A stretch of DNA of 64,000 bases from Ruegeria halocynthiae (GTDB lineage Bacteria > Pseudomonadota > Alphaproteobacteria > Rhodobacterales > Rhodobacteraceae). Position 1 is the stretch's first letter; the number at the start of each line of letters is the position of its first letter. The stretch is taken from assembly GCF_900106805.1 (NCBI RefSeq), contig NZ_FNNP01000007.1, forward strand, positions 62,001 through 126,000. Direction: 5' to 3'. Below the pieces are notes generated by a model. The model did not search any database and was not told the DNA's origin. It worked only from the letters and a program-made list of their open reading frames with translations. Positions 8,162 to 17,676 of this stretch are shown here, in pieces. Both the position numbers and the translations under genes were made by a program.

Positions 8162-9334
8162 TCAGTTTTCGTCAGGCGCCTCAAGAAACTCAATCAGGCT
8201 TTGCATATATGTGTCGTAAACAGAGTTTCCGGGCAGCGGAATGTGATTGGCTGTTTCCAGAATAGCCAGTGAAGCCCCGGGAATTCCCGCTGCCAGTTTG
8301 TGGGCTTCGGACAAAGGATGAACCGCACTGTTTCGCGCGTGCAAAATCAAGGTTGGGCATTGGACCTGCGGCAACAAATGTAGAACCGAAGCTGTGTTCC
8401 CGCTATCGCGCTGGTACAGCTTTTCCTCCACGGAATAGAGCGTTTGCAGTTCGCCCACGATCTCGCGCACGGTTTCAAGCGGGCCTTCCGGGAAATAGCT
8501 AAGTAGAGAGCCGACCGCATAGCCGCTACCGGGGTCCTGCCACCCCTCTACAATCAGGTTGCGGATAGAATCCGGCCCCTCCACGCCGTCGCGATGATTG
8601 CGACCTTCTGCCCAACCCCCAACAATGACAAGGCGACTGACCCGTTCAGGATATTTGACGGCAAACCGCAGGGCAGAAAATAGGCCGCCAAACTCGGCGA
8701 CGATTGCAAAGCGGTCAAATCCCGCGGTTTGCGAGACCGCCAATATGTCCTCGGTTACGCCGTCATAGTCTACATGCCTGGGATCACCCCAGTTTGTCTG
8801 ATGGCGCTTGTTGTAGCGCAGCAGAGTGAATTTCTCTTCCATCGCGTTGATATAGGCGCGTTCTGATGGCAATCGCCATTCCGCTTCCAGATCATAAGCG
8901 ATTGATCCCACGCGCACGACTGGTGGGCCTTCACCTGATTTGGTGTACGCAATCGCCTGGCCATTGGTCCCTTGCGCATATTTCAGGTGCTGTGTTTTTC
9001 GATGTTCACGCGGGGTCAGCGTGTTCTCACAACTGACCTCGACGGCCATCTGCAGACCGCGCCGTACAATTGTCCGAATAATCCGTTGCGATTTACCATC
9101 ATCTCCAACCGCCCGGCGGGCTGCGGCGATACGCGCGCTGATCGTTGAATCTGAGACAAACCGACCATTCCAGACCCGTTCGATGATCTCGTCGCGCACC
9201 ACTAGCTTGCCGGGACTTTCAGCCAGTAATTCCAGCAGATCAAAAACCTGAGGCTCTATCGGCACGGTTTCACCAGACCGCAGCAATACATGGCGATCAA
9301 CATCCAAAACACAATCTGCAAACTCATAGCGCAT
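8162..9334 (-). CDS. Winged-helix regulator fused to a degenerate alpha/beta-hydrolase
   Basis: A 390-residue one-component regulator. Residues 1-97 form an OmpR/CadC-type winged helix (IEPQVFDLLELLAES, DEIIERVWNGRFVSDSTIS, RTIVRRGLQMAVEV). Residues 125-388 form an alpha/beta-hydrolase domain. The nucleophile elbow that should read G-x-S-x-G reads AEFGG at 213-217, so the serine is replaced by Phe215. The acid position (about 334-338, RNSAV) lacks Asp, while His364 remains. I infer a ligand sensor rather than an enzyme. No membrane segment is present. The start MRYEFADC fits the family N-terminus. It is divergent from the small ORF at 9474. Confidence 0.85.
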   Translation of the reverse strand: MRYEFADCVLDVDRHVLLRSGETVPIEPQVFDLLELLAESPGKLVVRDEIIERVWNGRFVSDSTISARIAAARRAVGDDGKSQRIIRTIVRRGLQMAVEVSCENTLTPREHRKTQHLKYAQGTNGQAIAYTKSGEGPPVVRVGSIAYDLEAEWRLPSERAYINAMEEKFTLLRYNKRHQTNWGDPRHVDYDGVTEDILAVSQTAGFDRFAIVAEFGGLFSALRFAVKYPERVSRLVIVGGWAEGRNHRDGVEGPDSIRNLIVEGWQDPGSGYAVGSLLSYFPEGPLETVREIVGELQTLYSVEEKLYQRDSGNTASVLHLLPQVQCPTLILHARNSAVHPLSEAHKLAAGIPGASLAILETANHIPLPGNSVYDTYMQSLIEFLEAPDEN

Positions 9335-9473
9335 GGGCCGAATACACTCCGTTTCGATTGGGGCCACAAGGTTCAATGGCATTCCCAATGGTTTCTCGGG
9401 GATTTCTCAGGATTGTCTTCAAGCGAGGGGAGGGCGCGGTTGCCAAACTAGAGACAACAAACAGGAGGTCCCG

Positions 9474-9632
9474 ATGATGCCACCCTTCGACATCGCATTG
9501 CTGCACCATACCGCCGTTCGGTACGCGCGCGATACAACCCAACCCCGAATTGAGCCAATGGCCGGATCGCTGATATGGTGTTGGGTATTGAGGATGCTAG
9601 CCCGCCACATAGGGCGAGGTCAACGGGCCTAG
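9474..9632 (+). CDS. Small hypothetical protein, 52 residues
   Basis: A short ORF starting [17 protein letters not shown], preceded by a strong AGGAGG at 9463-9468 with good spacing. It is rich in Arg and His, with one weakly hydrophobic stretch ([12 protein letters not shown]). It is divergent from the pseudo-hydrolase regulator and its stop overlaps the convergent cobT end by 4 nt. I recognise no family. Support is limited to the ribosome binding site and position. Confidence 0.45.
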   Translation: MMPPFDIALLHHTAVRYARDTTQPRIEPMAGSLIWCWVLRMLARHIGRGQRA

Positions 9633-11506
9633 CTGGCCCGTTTCATCCCCATGACTCTGGCCCGCGCCCGCGGATCGCTGTCGAACAGTGCCGCCAGTTG
9701 CTCGGTCATTGCCCCGGCCAATTGCTCCACATCGGTGATGGTCACGGCTCGGTCATAATACCGGGTCACATCGTGGCCGATCCCGATGGCCAGCAACTCT
9801 ACCATCTGGCGCTTTTCGACCATGGCGATTACATCGCGCAGGTGCTTCTCCAGATAGTTTGCCGGGTTCACGCTGAGCGTTGAATCATCGACCGGGGCAC
9901 CATCCGAGATCACCATCAAAATCTTGCGCTGTTCGCGCCGCGCCATCATTCGGCGATGCGCCCATTCCAGCGCCTCACCGTCGATGTTTTCTTTTAGCAG
10001 GCCTTCTTTCATCATCAGGCCCAGATTGGGTCGTGCACGCCGCCACGGCGCATCGGCGCCTTTGTAGATGATGTGGCGCAAATCGTTCAAACGCCCCGGT
10101 TGCTGTGGGCGGCCATCGTTTAGCCACGCCTCACGCGCCTGGCCGCCTTTCCACGCACGGGTGGTAAAGCCCAGAATTTCAACCTTCACGTTGCAGCGTT
10201 CCAGCGTCCGCGCCAGAACGTCGGCGCAAATGGCAGCGATCGAGATCGGACGACCTCGCATCGAGCCGGAATTGTCCAGCAGCAGCGTCACTACGGTATC
10301 GCGGAACTCGGTATCCTTCTCGACCTTGAAGCTTAGCGGTGTGGTTGGATTCGCCACCACGCGCGCCAGTCGACCGGCATCCAAAATGCCCTCTTCGAGG
10401 TCAAACTCCCAACTGCGGTTCTGCTGTGCCTGCAAGCGACGTTGCAGCTTGTTGGCCAATCGGCTGACCGCGCCTTTCAGCGGCTCCAGCTGCTGATCCA
10501 GATAGGCGCGCAGGCGTTCCAGTTCAGCCGGTTCAGCCAGATCTTCGGCGGCAATCTCTTCGTCATGTGTGCTCAGATAGACCTTGTAATCCGGATCGGC
10601 TTCAGACGCGGGCGGAGGGGCAGGCGGCTCCATCGGAGCTTCGCCTTCAGGCATTTCAGCCTCATCGCCCATCTCATCCTCGGCCATCTCGTCCATCGAG
10701 ACCTGGGCCTGAGACTGGTCCTGCTGCTCTTCCTGAGTTTGCTCAGGGGTCGCATCGGCGTCCTGCTCGTCCTGATCATCCTGCCCGGTGCTGTCGGGAT
10801 CGGGTTGCTCTTCGGAATCGTCCTCGGCCTGATCTTCCTGCTCGTCATCCAGCTCGTCCGGGTCATCACCCAACTGGTCGCCATAGCCGAGGTCTTTGAT
10901 CATCTGCCGCGCGAATTTCGCGAATTGGGCTTGATCCGAAAGAATCTCGTCAAGGTTTTCCAGCGTCCCGCTGGCTTGTTCTTCAATGAAACCACGCCAC
11001 AGGTTCATGACATTCTCAGCTGCAGGCGGCAATTCGCGCCCAGTGGCCAGATGTCGGATCAGATAGCCAGCCGCCACCGCCAAGGGCGCATCCGCAGGTT
11101 GCTTGCACTGGTCATAGCCGCGCCGGATCGCCTCATGCCCGATCTTGACGTCGATATTGCTGGCCGTACCGGGCATGTCGCGCGCACCCATCGCCTCGCA
11201 CCGAGCAACTTCCATCGCCTCATACAGATCGCGCGCCATATCGCCCGGCGGGGCATAGCGATTATGCGTCGCGTCATCATGATACTTGCGTTGCAACGCC
11301 AAGGCATCCGCCGTACCGCGCGCCAGAAGAACCTCTTCCCGCGTCATCCGGCGCGAGACCTGCGGCAGCCGCATCGACTCGCCTGACAGGCCAGAAGGGT
11401 CGACCGTATAACTCACCGACAACTCGGGGTCATCGGCCATAACTTTGGTGGCTTCGGCCAGAGCCTTCTTGAACGGATCAGCAGGATTGTCGTTCTTCTG
11501 CACCAT
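9629..11506 (-). CDS. cobT: CobT, cobaltochelatase subunit
   Basis: Large AAA-partner subunit of the ATP-dependent cobaltochelatase (CobNST), which inserts cobalt into hydrogenobyrinate a,c-diamide in the aerobic B12 pathway. The 625 residues comprise an alpha-helical N-terminal region, a very acidic linker (roughly residues 210-320, runs of D/E/Q) and a C-terminal VWA domain. The VWA domain has a complete MIDAS motif DNSGSM starting near residue 411 and ISDGAPVDD. The ATG at 11506 has an AAGGG nine bases upstream; an alternative TTG lies two codons earlier. cobS lies upstream on the same strand. Confidence 0.95.
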   Translation of the reverse strand: MVQKNDNPADPFKKALAEATKVMADDPELSVSYTVDPSGLSGESMRLPQVSRRMTREEVLLARGTADALALQRKYHDDATHNRYAPPGDMARDLYEAMEVARCEAMGARDMPGTASNIDVKIGHEAIRRGYDQCKQPADAPLAVAAGYLIRHLATGRELPPAAENVMNLWRGFIEEQASGTLENLDEILSDQAQFAKFARQMIKDLGYGDQLGDDPDELDDEQEDQAEDDSEEQPDPDSTGQDDQDEQDADATPEQTQEEQQDQSQAQVSMDEMAEDEMGDEAEMPEGEAPMEPPAPPPASEADPDYKVYLSTHDEEIAAEDLAEPAELERLRAYLDQQLEPLKGAVSRLANKLQRRLQAQQNRSWEFDLEEGILDAGRLARVVANPTTPLSFKVEKDTEFRDTVVTLLLDNSGSMRGRPISIAAICADVLARTLERCNVKVEILGFTTRAWKGGQAREAWLNDGRPQQPGRLNDLRHIIYKGADAPWRRARPNLGLMMKEGLLKENIDGEALEWAHRRMMARREQRKILMVISDGAPVDDSTLSVNPANYLEKHLRDVIAMVEKRQMVELLAIGIGHDVTRYYDRAVTITDVEQLAGAMTEQLAALFDSDPRARARVMGMKRAS

Positions 11507-11574
11507 GTTCAAACGCCCTTCGTGTTTCGGTGACCCGCCGCATCAATGCGAAACCGGATCCCCCTTCATCTGGC

Positions 11575-11614
11575 CAAAAATACCTCCGCCGGAGGCATTA
11601 CGCCCGTCAGGGCG
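11575..11614 (-). terminator. Double hairpin with T-tract between cobS and cobT (probable dispersed repeat)
   Basis: Read on the minus strand just after the cobS stop: a CGCCC-TGAC-GGGCG hairpin (11601-11614), then CCTCCG-G-CGGAGG (11583-11595), then TATTTTTGG. The second hairpin plus T-run looks like an intrinsic terminator. The motif CCTCCGGCGGAGGTATTTTTGGCC resembles a palindromic element I recall as common between genes in Rhodobacteraceae; copy number could not be checked. It may attenuate read-through from cobS into cobT. Confidence 0.65.
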
Positions 11615-11626
11615 CAATTCAGAAGC

Positions 11627-12613
11627 TTAGCCCAGAGTTGCACTCGCTGCACTTTCCGGCAGTTCCTCGTCAAAACAACGCTGATAGAACTCGGCAACCG
11701 TCTGACGTTCCAGTTCGTCGCATTTGTTCAGGAACGACAAACGGAATGCATAGCCTACATCGCGGAAAATCTCGGCGTTCTGCGCCCAGTTGATCACGGT
11801 TCGGGGGCTCATGACAGTCGACAGATCGCCGTTCATGAAGGCGGTCCGGGTCAGGTCGGCGACGGTGACCATCTGACTGACGGTCTTGCGGCCCTCGGCG
11901 GTGTTGTAGTGTGGGGCCTTCGACAGCACGATCATTGTCTCTGCATCATGGCTGAGATAGTTCAGCGTCGAGACCAGCGACCAGCGGTCCATCTGCGCTT
12001 GGTTGATCTGCTGCGTACCGTGATAGAGGCCAGTCGTGTCGCCCAGACCCACGGTGTTGGCAGTCGCAAACAGGCGGAAGTTCGGGTTCGGTGTGATGAT
12101 TTCGTTCTGATCCAGCAGGGTCAGCTTGCCGTCATGTTCCAGCACGCGCTGGATCACGAACATCACGTCTGCGCGGCCTGCATCATATTCGTCGAACACG
12201 ATGGCAACCGGGTTACGAAGGGCCCAGGGCAGAATACCCTCGTGGAATTCAGTGACCTGCTTGCCGTCGCGCAGCTTGATCGCGTCCTTGCCGATCAGGT
12301 CGATCCGGCTGATGTGGCTGTCGAGGTTCACGCGAACGGCGGGCCAGTTCAGACGGGCGGCAACCTGTTCAATATGGGTCGATTTCCCGGTGCCGTGATA
12401 GCCCTGAATCATCACCCGGCGGTTATGGGTAAAGCCTGCAAGAATCGCCAGCGTCGTTTCGGGGTCGAACTTGTAGGTCGGATCGATCACTGGCACGCGG
12501 TCGCTGCGCTCGGCAAACCCTTTGACTGCCATATCGCTGTCAATGCCAAACACCTCGCGAACCGAAATGTCTTCGGTGGGTTTTGCGTTGATATCAATCG
12601 ATCCGTCAGCCAT
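11627..12613 (-). CDS. cobS: CobS, cobaltochelatase AAA+ ATPase subunit
   Basis: A 328-residue MoxR-like AAA+ ATPase that powers cobalt insertion together with CobT and CobN. Walker A is GYHGTGKST near residue 71 and Walker B is IVFDEYDAG near 137. Sensor and arginine-finger regions follow ([17 protein letters not shown]). The N-terminus [18 protein letters not shown] is typical of alphaproteobacterial CobS. No cobalamin riboswitch is evident upstream; only a short inverted repeat CGGGTT-TG-AACCCG at 12645-12658. Confidence 0.96.
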   Translation of the reverse strand: MADGSIDINAKPTEDISVREVFGIDSDMAVKGFAERSDRVPVIDPTYKFDPETTLAILAGFTHNRRVMIQGYHGTGKSTHIEQVAARLNWPAVRVNLDSHISRIDLIGKDAIKLRDGKQVTEFHEGILPWALRNPVAIVFDEYDAGRADVMFVIQRVLEHDGKLTLLDQNEIITPNPNFRLFATANTVGLGDTTGLYHGTQQINQAQMDRWSLVSTLNYLSHDAETMIVLSKAPHYNTAEGRKTVSQMVTVADLTRTAFMNGDLSTVMSPRTVINWAQNAEIFRDVGYAFRLSFLNKCDELERQTVAEFYQRCFDEELPESAASATLG

Positions 12614-12758
12614 GCGCCTTGTCCTTATCCTTTGGCCCGTTCACCGGGTTTGAACCCGTGTGTGGTGCAACATATTGCGGACAAGGGCAAGGGGAAGAGG
12701 CGGCGGGATCACGTTAGCCGGATGTTTCTTTGAAACTGGCCTTATGATGGCGTTGGTT

Positions 12759-15700
12759 CTAATGAAAGTCCCGGCTCGGAAATAATCGCTTGGCCTGTTC
12801 GCGTGGATGGCGCGCGCTGGATGCAGTCTGCCGGGGGCGTGGGGTGTCATCCGCCTGCGGTTGGGTGATGCCGACAGCCTCGTCCAGAGGATGCCCAAGC
12901 TCTGACAGCTTATGCGACATATCGGTGATCTCCTGCGCGATCAGATGCACGACGATCCCCTCGCGCTGCAGATATCCGCGGACCTGCAACAGCCGCCCGC
13001 CCATCACAATCCGGCGAAACCGTTCATAGACCTTGGGCCAGACAACCACATTGCTGACCCCGGTTTCGTCCTCCAACGTCAGAAAGATCACGCCCGAGGC
13101 TGTCCCGGGTCGCTGGCGCGTAATCACCAGCCCGCAGACGCTGTAGCGGCCCAGCGGGATGTCCTGCAGCGTGGCGTGCGGCACAAGGCCGGGCAGGGAC
13201 GGGCGCAACAGTTCCATCGGGTGCGAGCGCAGGGTCAGACGGGTTGAGACGTAATCTTCCACCACCTCCTCGCCCAGATGCATCACCGGCAGGTTCACCT
13301 GTGGCTCGTTGATGCTTTCCCCATCAATCGGGTCGTTGAACAGGGGCAGGGCGGTCCGGCTGCGGATGGCTTTGACATGCCACAGCGCGTCGCGCCGGGT
13401 CAGGTCCAGGCCGGAAAACGCATCCGCCTCGGCCAGACGGGTCAGCACATCCGGGCGCAGCCCGGCCCGCAACCACAGCGTTTCGGGGTCCGGATACCCA
13501 TTGCCGCGCGCGGCCACGATCCAATCCGCATCCTCCTGCTTGAACCCCTTGATCTGGCGAAAACCCAGCCGTAGGGCCAGCGCCCCATCGGCGCGACGCT
13601 CCAGCAGATTGTTCCATTCCGACGCGTTCACGCAGACCGGGCGGATCTCGACCCCATGCTCGCGGGCGTCGCGCACGATCTGGGCGGGGGCATAAAACCC
13701 CATGGGCTGCGAATTCAGCAGTGCACAGGCAAAAATCGCCGGGTGATGGCATTTCATCCAGGCCGAGACATAGGCCAACATCGCAAAGGCCGCGGCATGG
13801 CTTTCGGGAAAGCCGTAATCGGCGAAGCCTTCGATCTGGGAAAAGCAGCGCTCGGCAATCTCGGGCGGATAGCCCTTGTTCAGCATACCGGCGGTGAACT
13901 TGTCCTTGAACGTGCCAATCGTGCCCATACGCCGGAATGACGCCAGCGATCGACGCAGATGATCGGCCTCTTCCGCCGAGAAACCCGCGCCCACAACGGC
14001 AATTTGCATGGCCTGCTCCTGAAACAGCGGCACACCCAAGGTGCGGGCGGTCACCTTTTCCAGCTCAGGCCCGAAAGGTTCTGGCTTTTCCAGCCCGTTG
14101 CGCCGCCGGATATAGGGCTGCACCATATCGCCCTGAATGGGGCCGGGCCGGATGATGGCGACCTCGATCACCAGATCGTAGAACTCTCGCGGCCTCATCC
14201 GCGGCAGGAAATTCATCTGCGCCCGGCTTTCGACCTGAAACACGCCCACCGCATCAGCGGCGCACAGCATATCATAAGTCGCCGTGTCCTCTTGCGGGAC
14301 AGTCGCGATGCTGAGGGTTTCGCCGTTGTGCTGCTGCATCAGGTCAAACGCCTTGCGGATGCAGCTGAGCATCCCCAGCCCCAGCACATCGACCTTCAGA
14401 ATGCCCAAAGCATCGATGTCATCCTTGTCCCACTCGATCACGGTGCGATCTTCCATCGCGGCGTTTTCAATTGGGCACAGCTCATCCAGCCGCCCTTTGG
14501 TGATGACGAACCCGCCCACATGCTGCGACAGATGGCGCGGGAAGCCGATGATCTCGCCGATCAGGCGGATCGTCTGCATCAGGCGCCTGTCTTTGAGGTC
14601 GAGGCCCAGCTCTTTCAGCCTCTCCGCGTCAACACCGCCATTGCTCATCCCCCAGATCTGGCCGGACAAACCGGCGGTGACGTCCTGAGACAGCCCCATC
14701 ACCTTGCCCACCTCGCGGATCGCCGCGCGGGACCGGAAATGGATGACCGTGGCACAGAGGCCCGCGCGGTGGCGGCCATATTGCTCGTAAATCCACTGGA
14801 TCACCTCTTCGCGCCGCTCGTGTTCGAAATCCACATCGATATCCGGCGGCTCGCCCCGGTGTTTCGAGACAAAACGCTCAAACACCATGGCGATCATGTC
14901 AGGGCTGACATCGGTGATGCCCAGCAGATAGCACAGGATTGAATTGGCCGCCGAGCCGCGCCCCTGACACAGAATGCCCTGCGAGCGGGCGAATTGCACA
15001 ATGTCATGCACGGTCAGGAAATAGGCCGGGAAATCCAGATCCGCGACCAAAGCCAGTTCCTTTTTCATCAGGCTGATGGCTTTTTGCGTCGGCCCATCGG
15101 GATAGCGCCGTTTCAGCCCCTCGCGGGCCAGACGTTCCAGCCGCGCCAGCGGGGTCTCGGCAGTGGCGATCTCGTCGGGGTATTCATAAGACAGCTCACT
15201 CAGGTCAAAGCTGCAGCGGTCGGCGATCTCAAGCGTGCGGCGCAGCGCGCCGGGGTGGTCCTGAAACAGCCGGGCCATATCTGCATAGCCTTTCAGCCGC
15301 CGTTCGGCATTGGGTAGGGCGCGGGTGCCGATCTGGTCAATCGTGATGTGTTCGCGCATGCAGGTCAGCACATCGGCCAGTTGGCGGCGGTTGCCACGGT
15401 GCATCAGCACATCGCCCACCGCAACCATGGGGGCCGAGGCTTTCTGCGCGGCGCGCGCGCAAGCTGCCAGATAGGCCCGATCGCTGCCATCATAGCGCGG
15501 CGTGGCCCCCAGAAAGACCGCGTTGGGAAATTGCCGTCTGATCCTTTGGACATCCGGGATGGCCTGCTGCAATCCAGCCGGGGGCAGCGCGATCAGGATC
15601 ATCCCCTGACAGGCCCCCAGCATGTCCTTCATGTCCAGATGGCATTCCCCTTTCTCGGCCCGCCGTTTGCCCAAAGTCAGCAGGCGGGTCAGCCGCTGAT

Positions 15701-16106
15701 ACGCGGCGCGGTCGCGGGGCAGGGCCAGCCAGTGCACCGCGCTGTCGCGCAGAACCAGACGGCAACCGACGATCAATTTGGGCAGGGCGGGCACGTCCGG
15801 TTTGTCGATCGGCTGCACATGCCCGACCTCTTGCCGGGACGAGGAATCGAGGCGGTGTTGCGAGCGGATCTGTACCGCGCCTTCCGCCTCGCGCCGCAGC
15901 TCTTTCAATGCGCTCCAGCCCCGGACCACCCCGGCCAAGGAGTTCCGGTCGGTGATCGCGATGGCCTTCAGGCCCAGCTCTGCCGCGCGGGTCACCATCT
16001 CCTCGGGGTGTGAGGCCCCGGTCAGGAAGGTGAAATTGGTGGTCACGCACAGCTCGGCATAGCCGGGGTCCTGCGCGTGTGAACTGGGTGGCTTTGGCTT
16101 GCTCAT
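12759..16106 (-). CDS. dnaE2: DnaE2 (ImuC), error-prone DNA polymerase
   Basis: C-family polymerase of the SOS mutasome carrying out translesion synthesis. The 1115 residues contain an N-terminal PHP domain, a polymerase core with the catalytic PDIDVDF and KVDVLGLG motifs, helix-hairpin-helix repeats and a C-terminal OB fold (GVIFLTLEDETG). The N-terminal PHP motif reads CVTTNFTF, so histidines seen in DnaE-type polymerases are missing. The ATG at 16106 overlaps the imuB stop as ATGA. An earlier in-frame ATG (16160) lies inside imuB and is less likely. Confidence 0.95.
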   Translation of the reverse strand: MSKPKPPSSHAQDPGYAELCVTTNFTFLTGASHPEEMVTRAAELGLKAIAITDRNSLAGVVRGWSALKELRREAEGAVQIRSQHRLDSSSRQEVGHVQPIDKPDVPALPKLIVGCRLVLRDSAVHWLALPRDRAAYQRLTRLLTLGKRRAEKGECHLDMKDMLGACQGMILIALPPAGLQQAIPDVQRIRRQFPNAVFLGATPRYDGSDRAYLAACARAAQKASAPMVAVGDVLMHRGNRRQLADVLTCMREHITIDQIGTRALPNAERRLKGYADMARLFQDHPGALRRTLEIADRCSFDLSELSYEYPDEIATAETPLARLERLAREGLKRRYPDGPTQKAISLMKKELALVADLDFPAYFLTVHDIVQFARSQGILCQGRGSAANSILCYLLGITDVSPDMIAMVFERFVSKHRGEPPDIDVDFEHERREEVIQWIYEQYGRHRAGLCATVIHFRSRAAIREVGKVMGLSQDVTAGLSGQIWGMSNGGVDAERLKELGLDLKDRRLMQTIRLIGEIIGFPRHLSQHVGGFVITKGRLDELCPIENAAMEDRTVIEWDKDDIDALGILKVDVLGLGMLSCIRKAFDLMQQHNGETLSIATVPQEDTATYDMLCAADAVGVFQVESRAQMNFLPRMRPREFYDLVIEVAIIRPGPIQGDMVQPYIRRRNGLEKPEPFGPELEKVTARTLGVPLFQEQAMQIAVVGAGFSAEEADHLRRSLASFRRMGTIGTFKDKFTAGMLNKGYPPEIAERCFSQIEGFADYGFPESHAAAFAMLAYVSAWMKCHHPAIFACALLNSQPMGFYAPAQIVRDAREHGVEIRPVCVNASEWNNLLERRADGALALRLGFRQIKGFKQEDADWIVAARGNGYPDPETLWLRAGLRPDVLTRLAEADAFSGLDLTRRDALWHVKAIRSRTALPLFNDPIDGESINEPQVNLPVMHLGEEVVEDYVSTRLTLRSHPMELLRPSLPGLVPHATLQDIPLGRYSVCGLVITRQRPGTASGVIFLTLEDETGVSNVVVWPKVYERFRRIVMGGRLLQVRGYLQREGIVVHLIAQEITDMSHKLSELGHPLDEAVGITQPQADDTPRPRQTASSARHPREQAKRLFPSRDFH

Positions 16107-17578
16107 GCGAATTCCCCATGCACGAACCACCCCGGGTTTTGCGGTGTGTGAAACAGCCACAGTCGTCGCCCTTGTCGCGTCTCGACTTGCCAGTAATCGC
16201 GCAGGCCAGTGCGCCAGTTCTCATCCTCCAGCCACCATTCGGGGCATATACGTTCGGGGCCAGTTGAGCGGCCCGAGGTTAGGGACATGCGTCGCCAGCG
16301 AAAGCGGCGTGGCGGGTGCGGGCCTGATCCGGCGATGGGTTCTGGCGGAAACAACTGCAGGGGGCGCGGGCGCAGAGCGCACCACCCGCCTGCGGGATCG
16401 GAATAGGCGGCGGGCGAGATGATAAAGCTGCGTTCGGGGATATGGCTTTGCGCGGGCAGCAGGCGGTGGACCTGCTCCAGCCCGATCCGGGTGCCGATGC
16501 GGGTGATCAGGTCGTCCAACTGGTCTTTGCCCCGGCTTGCGGCGCGGCTGATCTGGCGCACGGGCAGGGGTTCCACCAGCGTGGCCTCCAGCCGGAGCTG
16601 ATCAACCCCGAACCCCGCATCCACCTCGGCCAGTCCACGTTCGAACAGGGGCAGGATGCGGTACGGGTCACGCAGAGGGCGGGCCAGCCGCAGTTCGACC
16701 TGCTGATGGTCCTGATCCACACGGCGCAAGGTCATGCACAGCTTGCGCGCGCCTTTCTCCTGCGCTTTCAGCTTGTCGCAGAGCCGTTCCAGCAGCCGTT
16801 CCGCCCCGGCCATCATGTCAGACAGCAGGCCAATGGGTTCGGGCAGGGTCATGCGCACGCCGTAATGGGGTGGGTCGGCCAGCGGGGTGATCTGTTCGGG
16901 CTGATCCCCCAGCGCCTGATCCAGCCGCATCAGCACCTCGGGGCCAAACCGGCGCGTTAGCGGCGCGCGCGGGGTTTGCGCCAACTCGCCAATCCGGCGC
17001 AGGCCCAGCCGTTGCAGCGCGACCGAGGTATCTTCATCCAGTCGCAGCGCCGCCACCGGCAGGGCGCGGATGGCTTTCAGCGTGTCTTGGGTCGCGACCC
17101 CCTCGCCATAATGCGCCAAAGCCCAGGCCGCCCCGCGTGTCGGGGCAAGGCCGATCTGCACCGCCAGCCCGGCCCGGGCCAGCCGCCTGCGCATATCGGT
17201 CAGCATCATCTCTTCCCCGCCCGCAAGATGGGCCGATCCAGTGATGTCCAGAACCAGCCCATCCTCTCCTTCCAACCCGACCCAGGGGCAATAGCGCGTG
17301 GCCCAACGGCGCAGGGCGTGCAGGAACCGCTGATCCCCCTGCGGGTCGGCGGGATGGCTTTGCAGATCGGGGCAAAAGGCGCGGGCATCGGAGTAAGGCA
17401 TGCCGCGATCCAGGCCCTGCCGCTGGGCCTGCGTATTCAGGCAGTACACCCGGTTTGCGTTGTTCTGTTTCAGCGTCAGAACAAACGGCCCATCAATCGG
17501 CCGCACGCGCAGAGCCCGGTCACTTGCCAGCCGGGGAAACCAGAGTGAAATGATGCGGCGCTGCATCCCAGCGAACAT
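16103..17578 (-). CDS. imuB: ImuB, Y-family polymerase-like mutasome protein
   Basis: A catalytically inactive Y-family homologue that bridges DnaE2 to the beta clamp during damage-induced mutagenesis. The 491 residues contain RRIISLWFPRLASDRAL at the start, a polymerase-like palm without the full acidic triad, and a C-terminal tail ending in NPGWFVHGEFA. The ATG at 17578 follows a GAGG at six bases; an upstream TTG at 17590 nearly abuts the SOS box. It is the first gene of a two-gene operon with dnaE2. The usual partner imuA is not upstream, where an ABC transporter lies instead. Confidence 0.92.
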   Translation of the reverse strand: MFAGMQRRIISLWFPRLASDRALRVRPIDGPFVLTLKQNNANRVYCLNTQAQRQGLDRGMPYSDARAFCPDLQSHPADPQGDQRFLHALRRWATRYCPWVGLEGEDGLVLDITGSAHLAGGEEMMLTDMRRRLARAGLAVQIGLAPTRGAAWALAHYGEGVATQDTLKAIRALPVAALRLDEDTSVALQRLGLRRIGELAQTPRAPLTRRFGPEVLMRLDQALGDQPEQITPLADPPHYGVRMTLPEPIGLLSDMMAGAERLLERLCDKLKAQEKGARKLCMTLRRVDQDHQQVELRLARPLRDPYRILPLFERGLAEVDAGFGVDQLRLEATLVEPLPVRQISRAASRGKDQLDDLITRIGTRIGLEQVHRLLPAQSHIPERSFIISPAAYSDPAGGWCALRPRPLQLFPPEPIAGSGPHPPRRFRWRRMSLTSGRSTGPERICPEWWLEDENWRTGLRDYWQVETRQGRRLWLFHTPQNPGWFVHGEFA

Positions 17579-17592
17579 ATAAAACCTCAAAT

Positions 17593-17617
17593 GTTCTATA
17601 TTTGTTCTTATACGTTC
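17593..17617. promoter_or_regulatory. LexA/SOS box of imuB-dnaE2
   Basis: GTTC-TATATTT-GTTC (17593-17607) exactly matches the alphaproteobacterial SOS box GTTC-N7-GTTC. A third GTTC follows at 17614-17617, six bases further, making a tandem. The box ends 15 nt from the imuB start, where LexA would block the promoter. Confidence 0.85.
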
Positions 17618-17676
17618 TCAGCCCTCAAAGAGTCGAGTCCTTGAGGGCCATATCGTCAGGGGTCAGAAGCGGAGGA

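Noticed and set aside
12588-12602. TTGATATCAA palindrome resembling an FNR half-site pair
   Set aside because: It lies in the cobS coding sequence and has no 4-nt spacer, so it does not fit an FNR site.
11546-12733. Long plus-strand reading frame (395 codons) opposite cobS
   Set aside because: cobS on the minus strand has full AAA+ motifs; the opposite frame has no recognisable domain and is a typical shadow in high-GC DNA.
12614-12758. Cobalamin riboswitch upstream of cobS
   Set aside because: The region is only 145 nt and lacks a recognisable B12-box-like sequence or extended structure; only one short inverted repeat is present.
13959-14942. Plus-strand frame of 327 codons opposite dnaE2
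   Set aside because: It mirrors the catalytic polymerase region and resembles no family.
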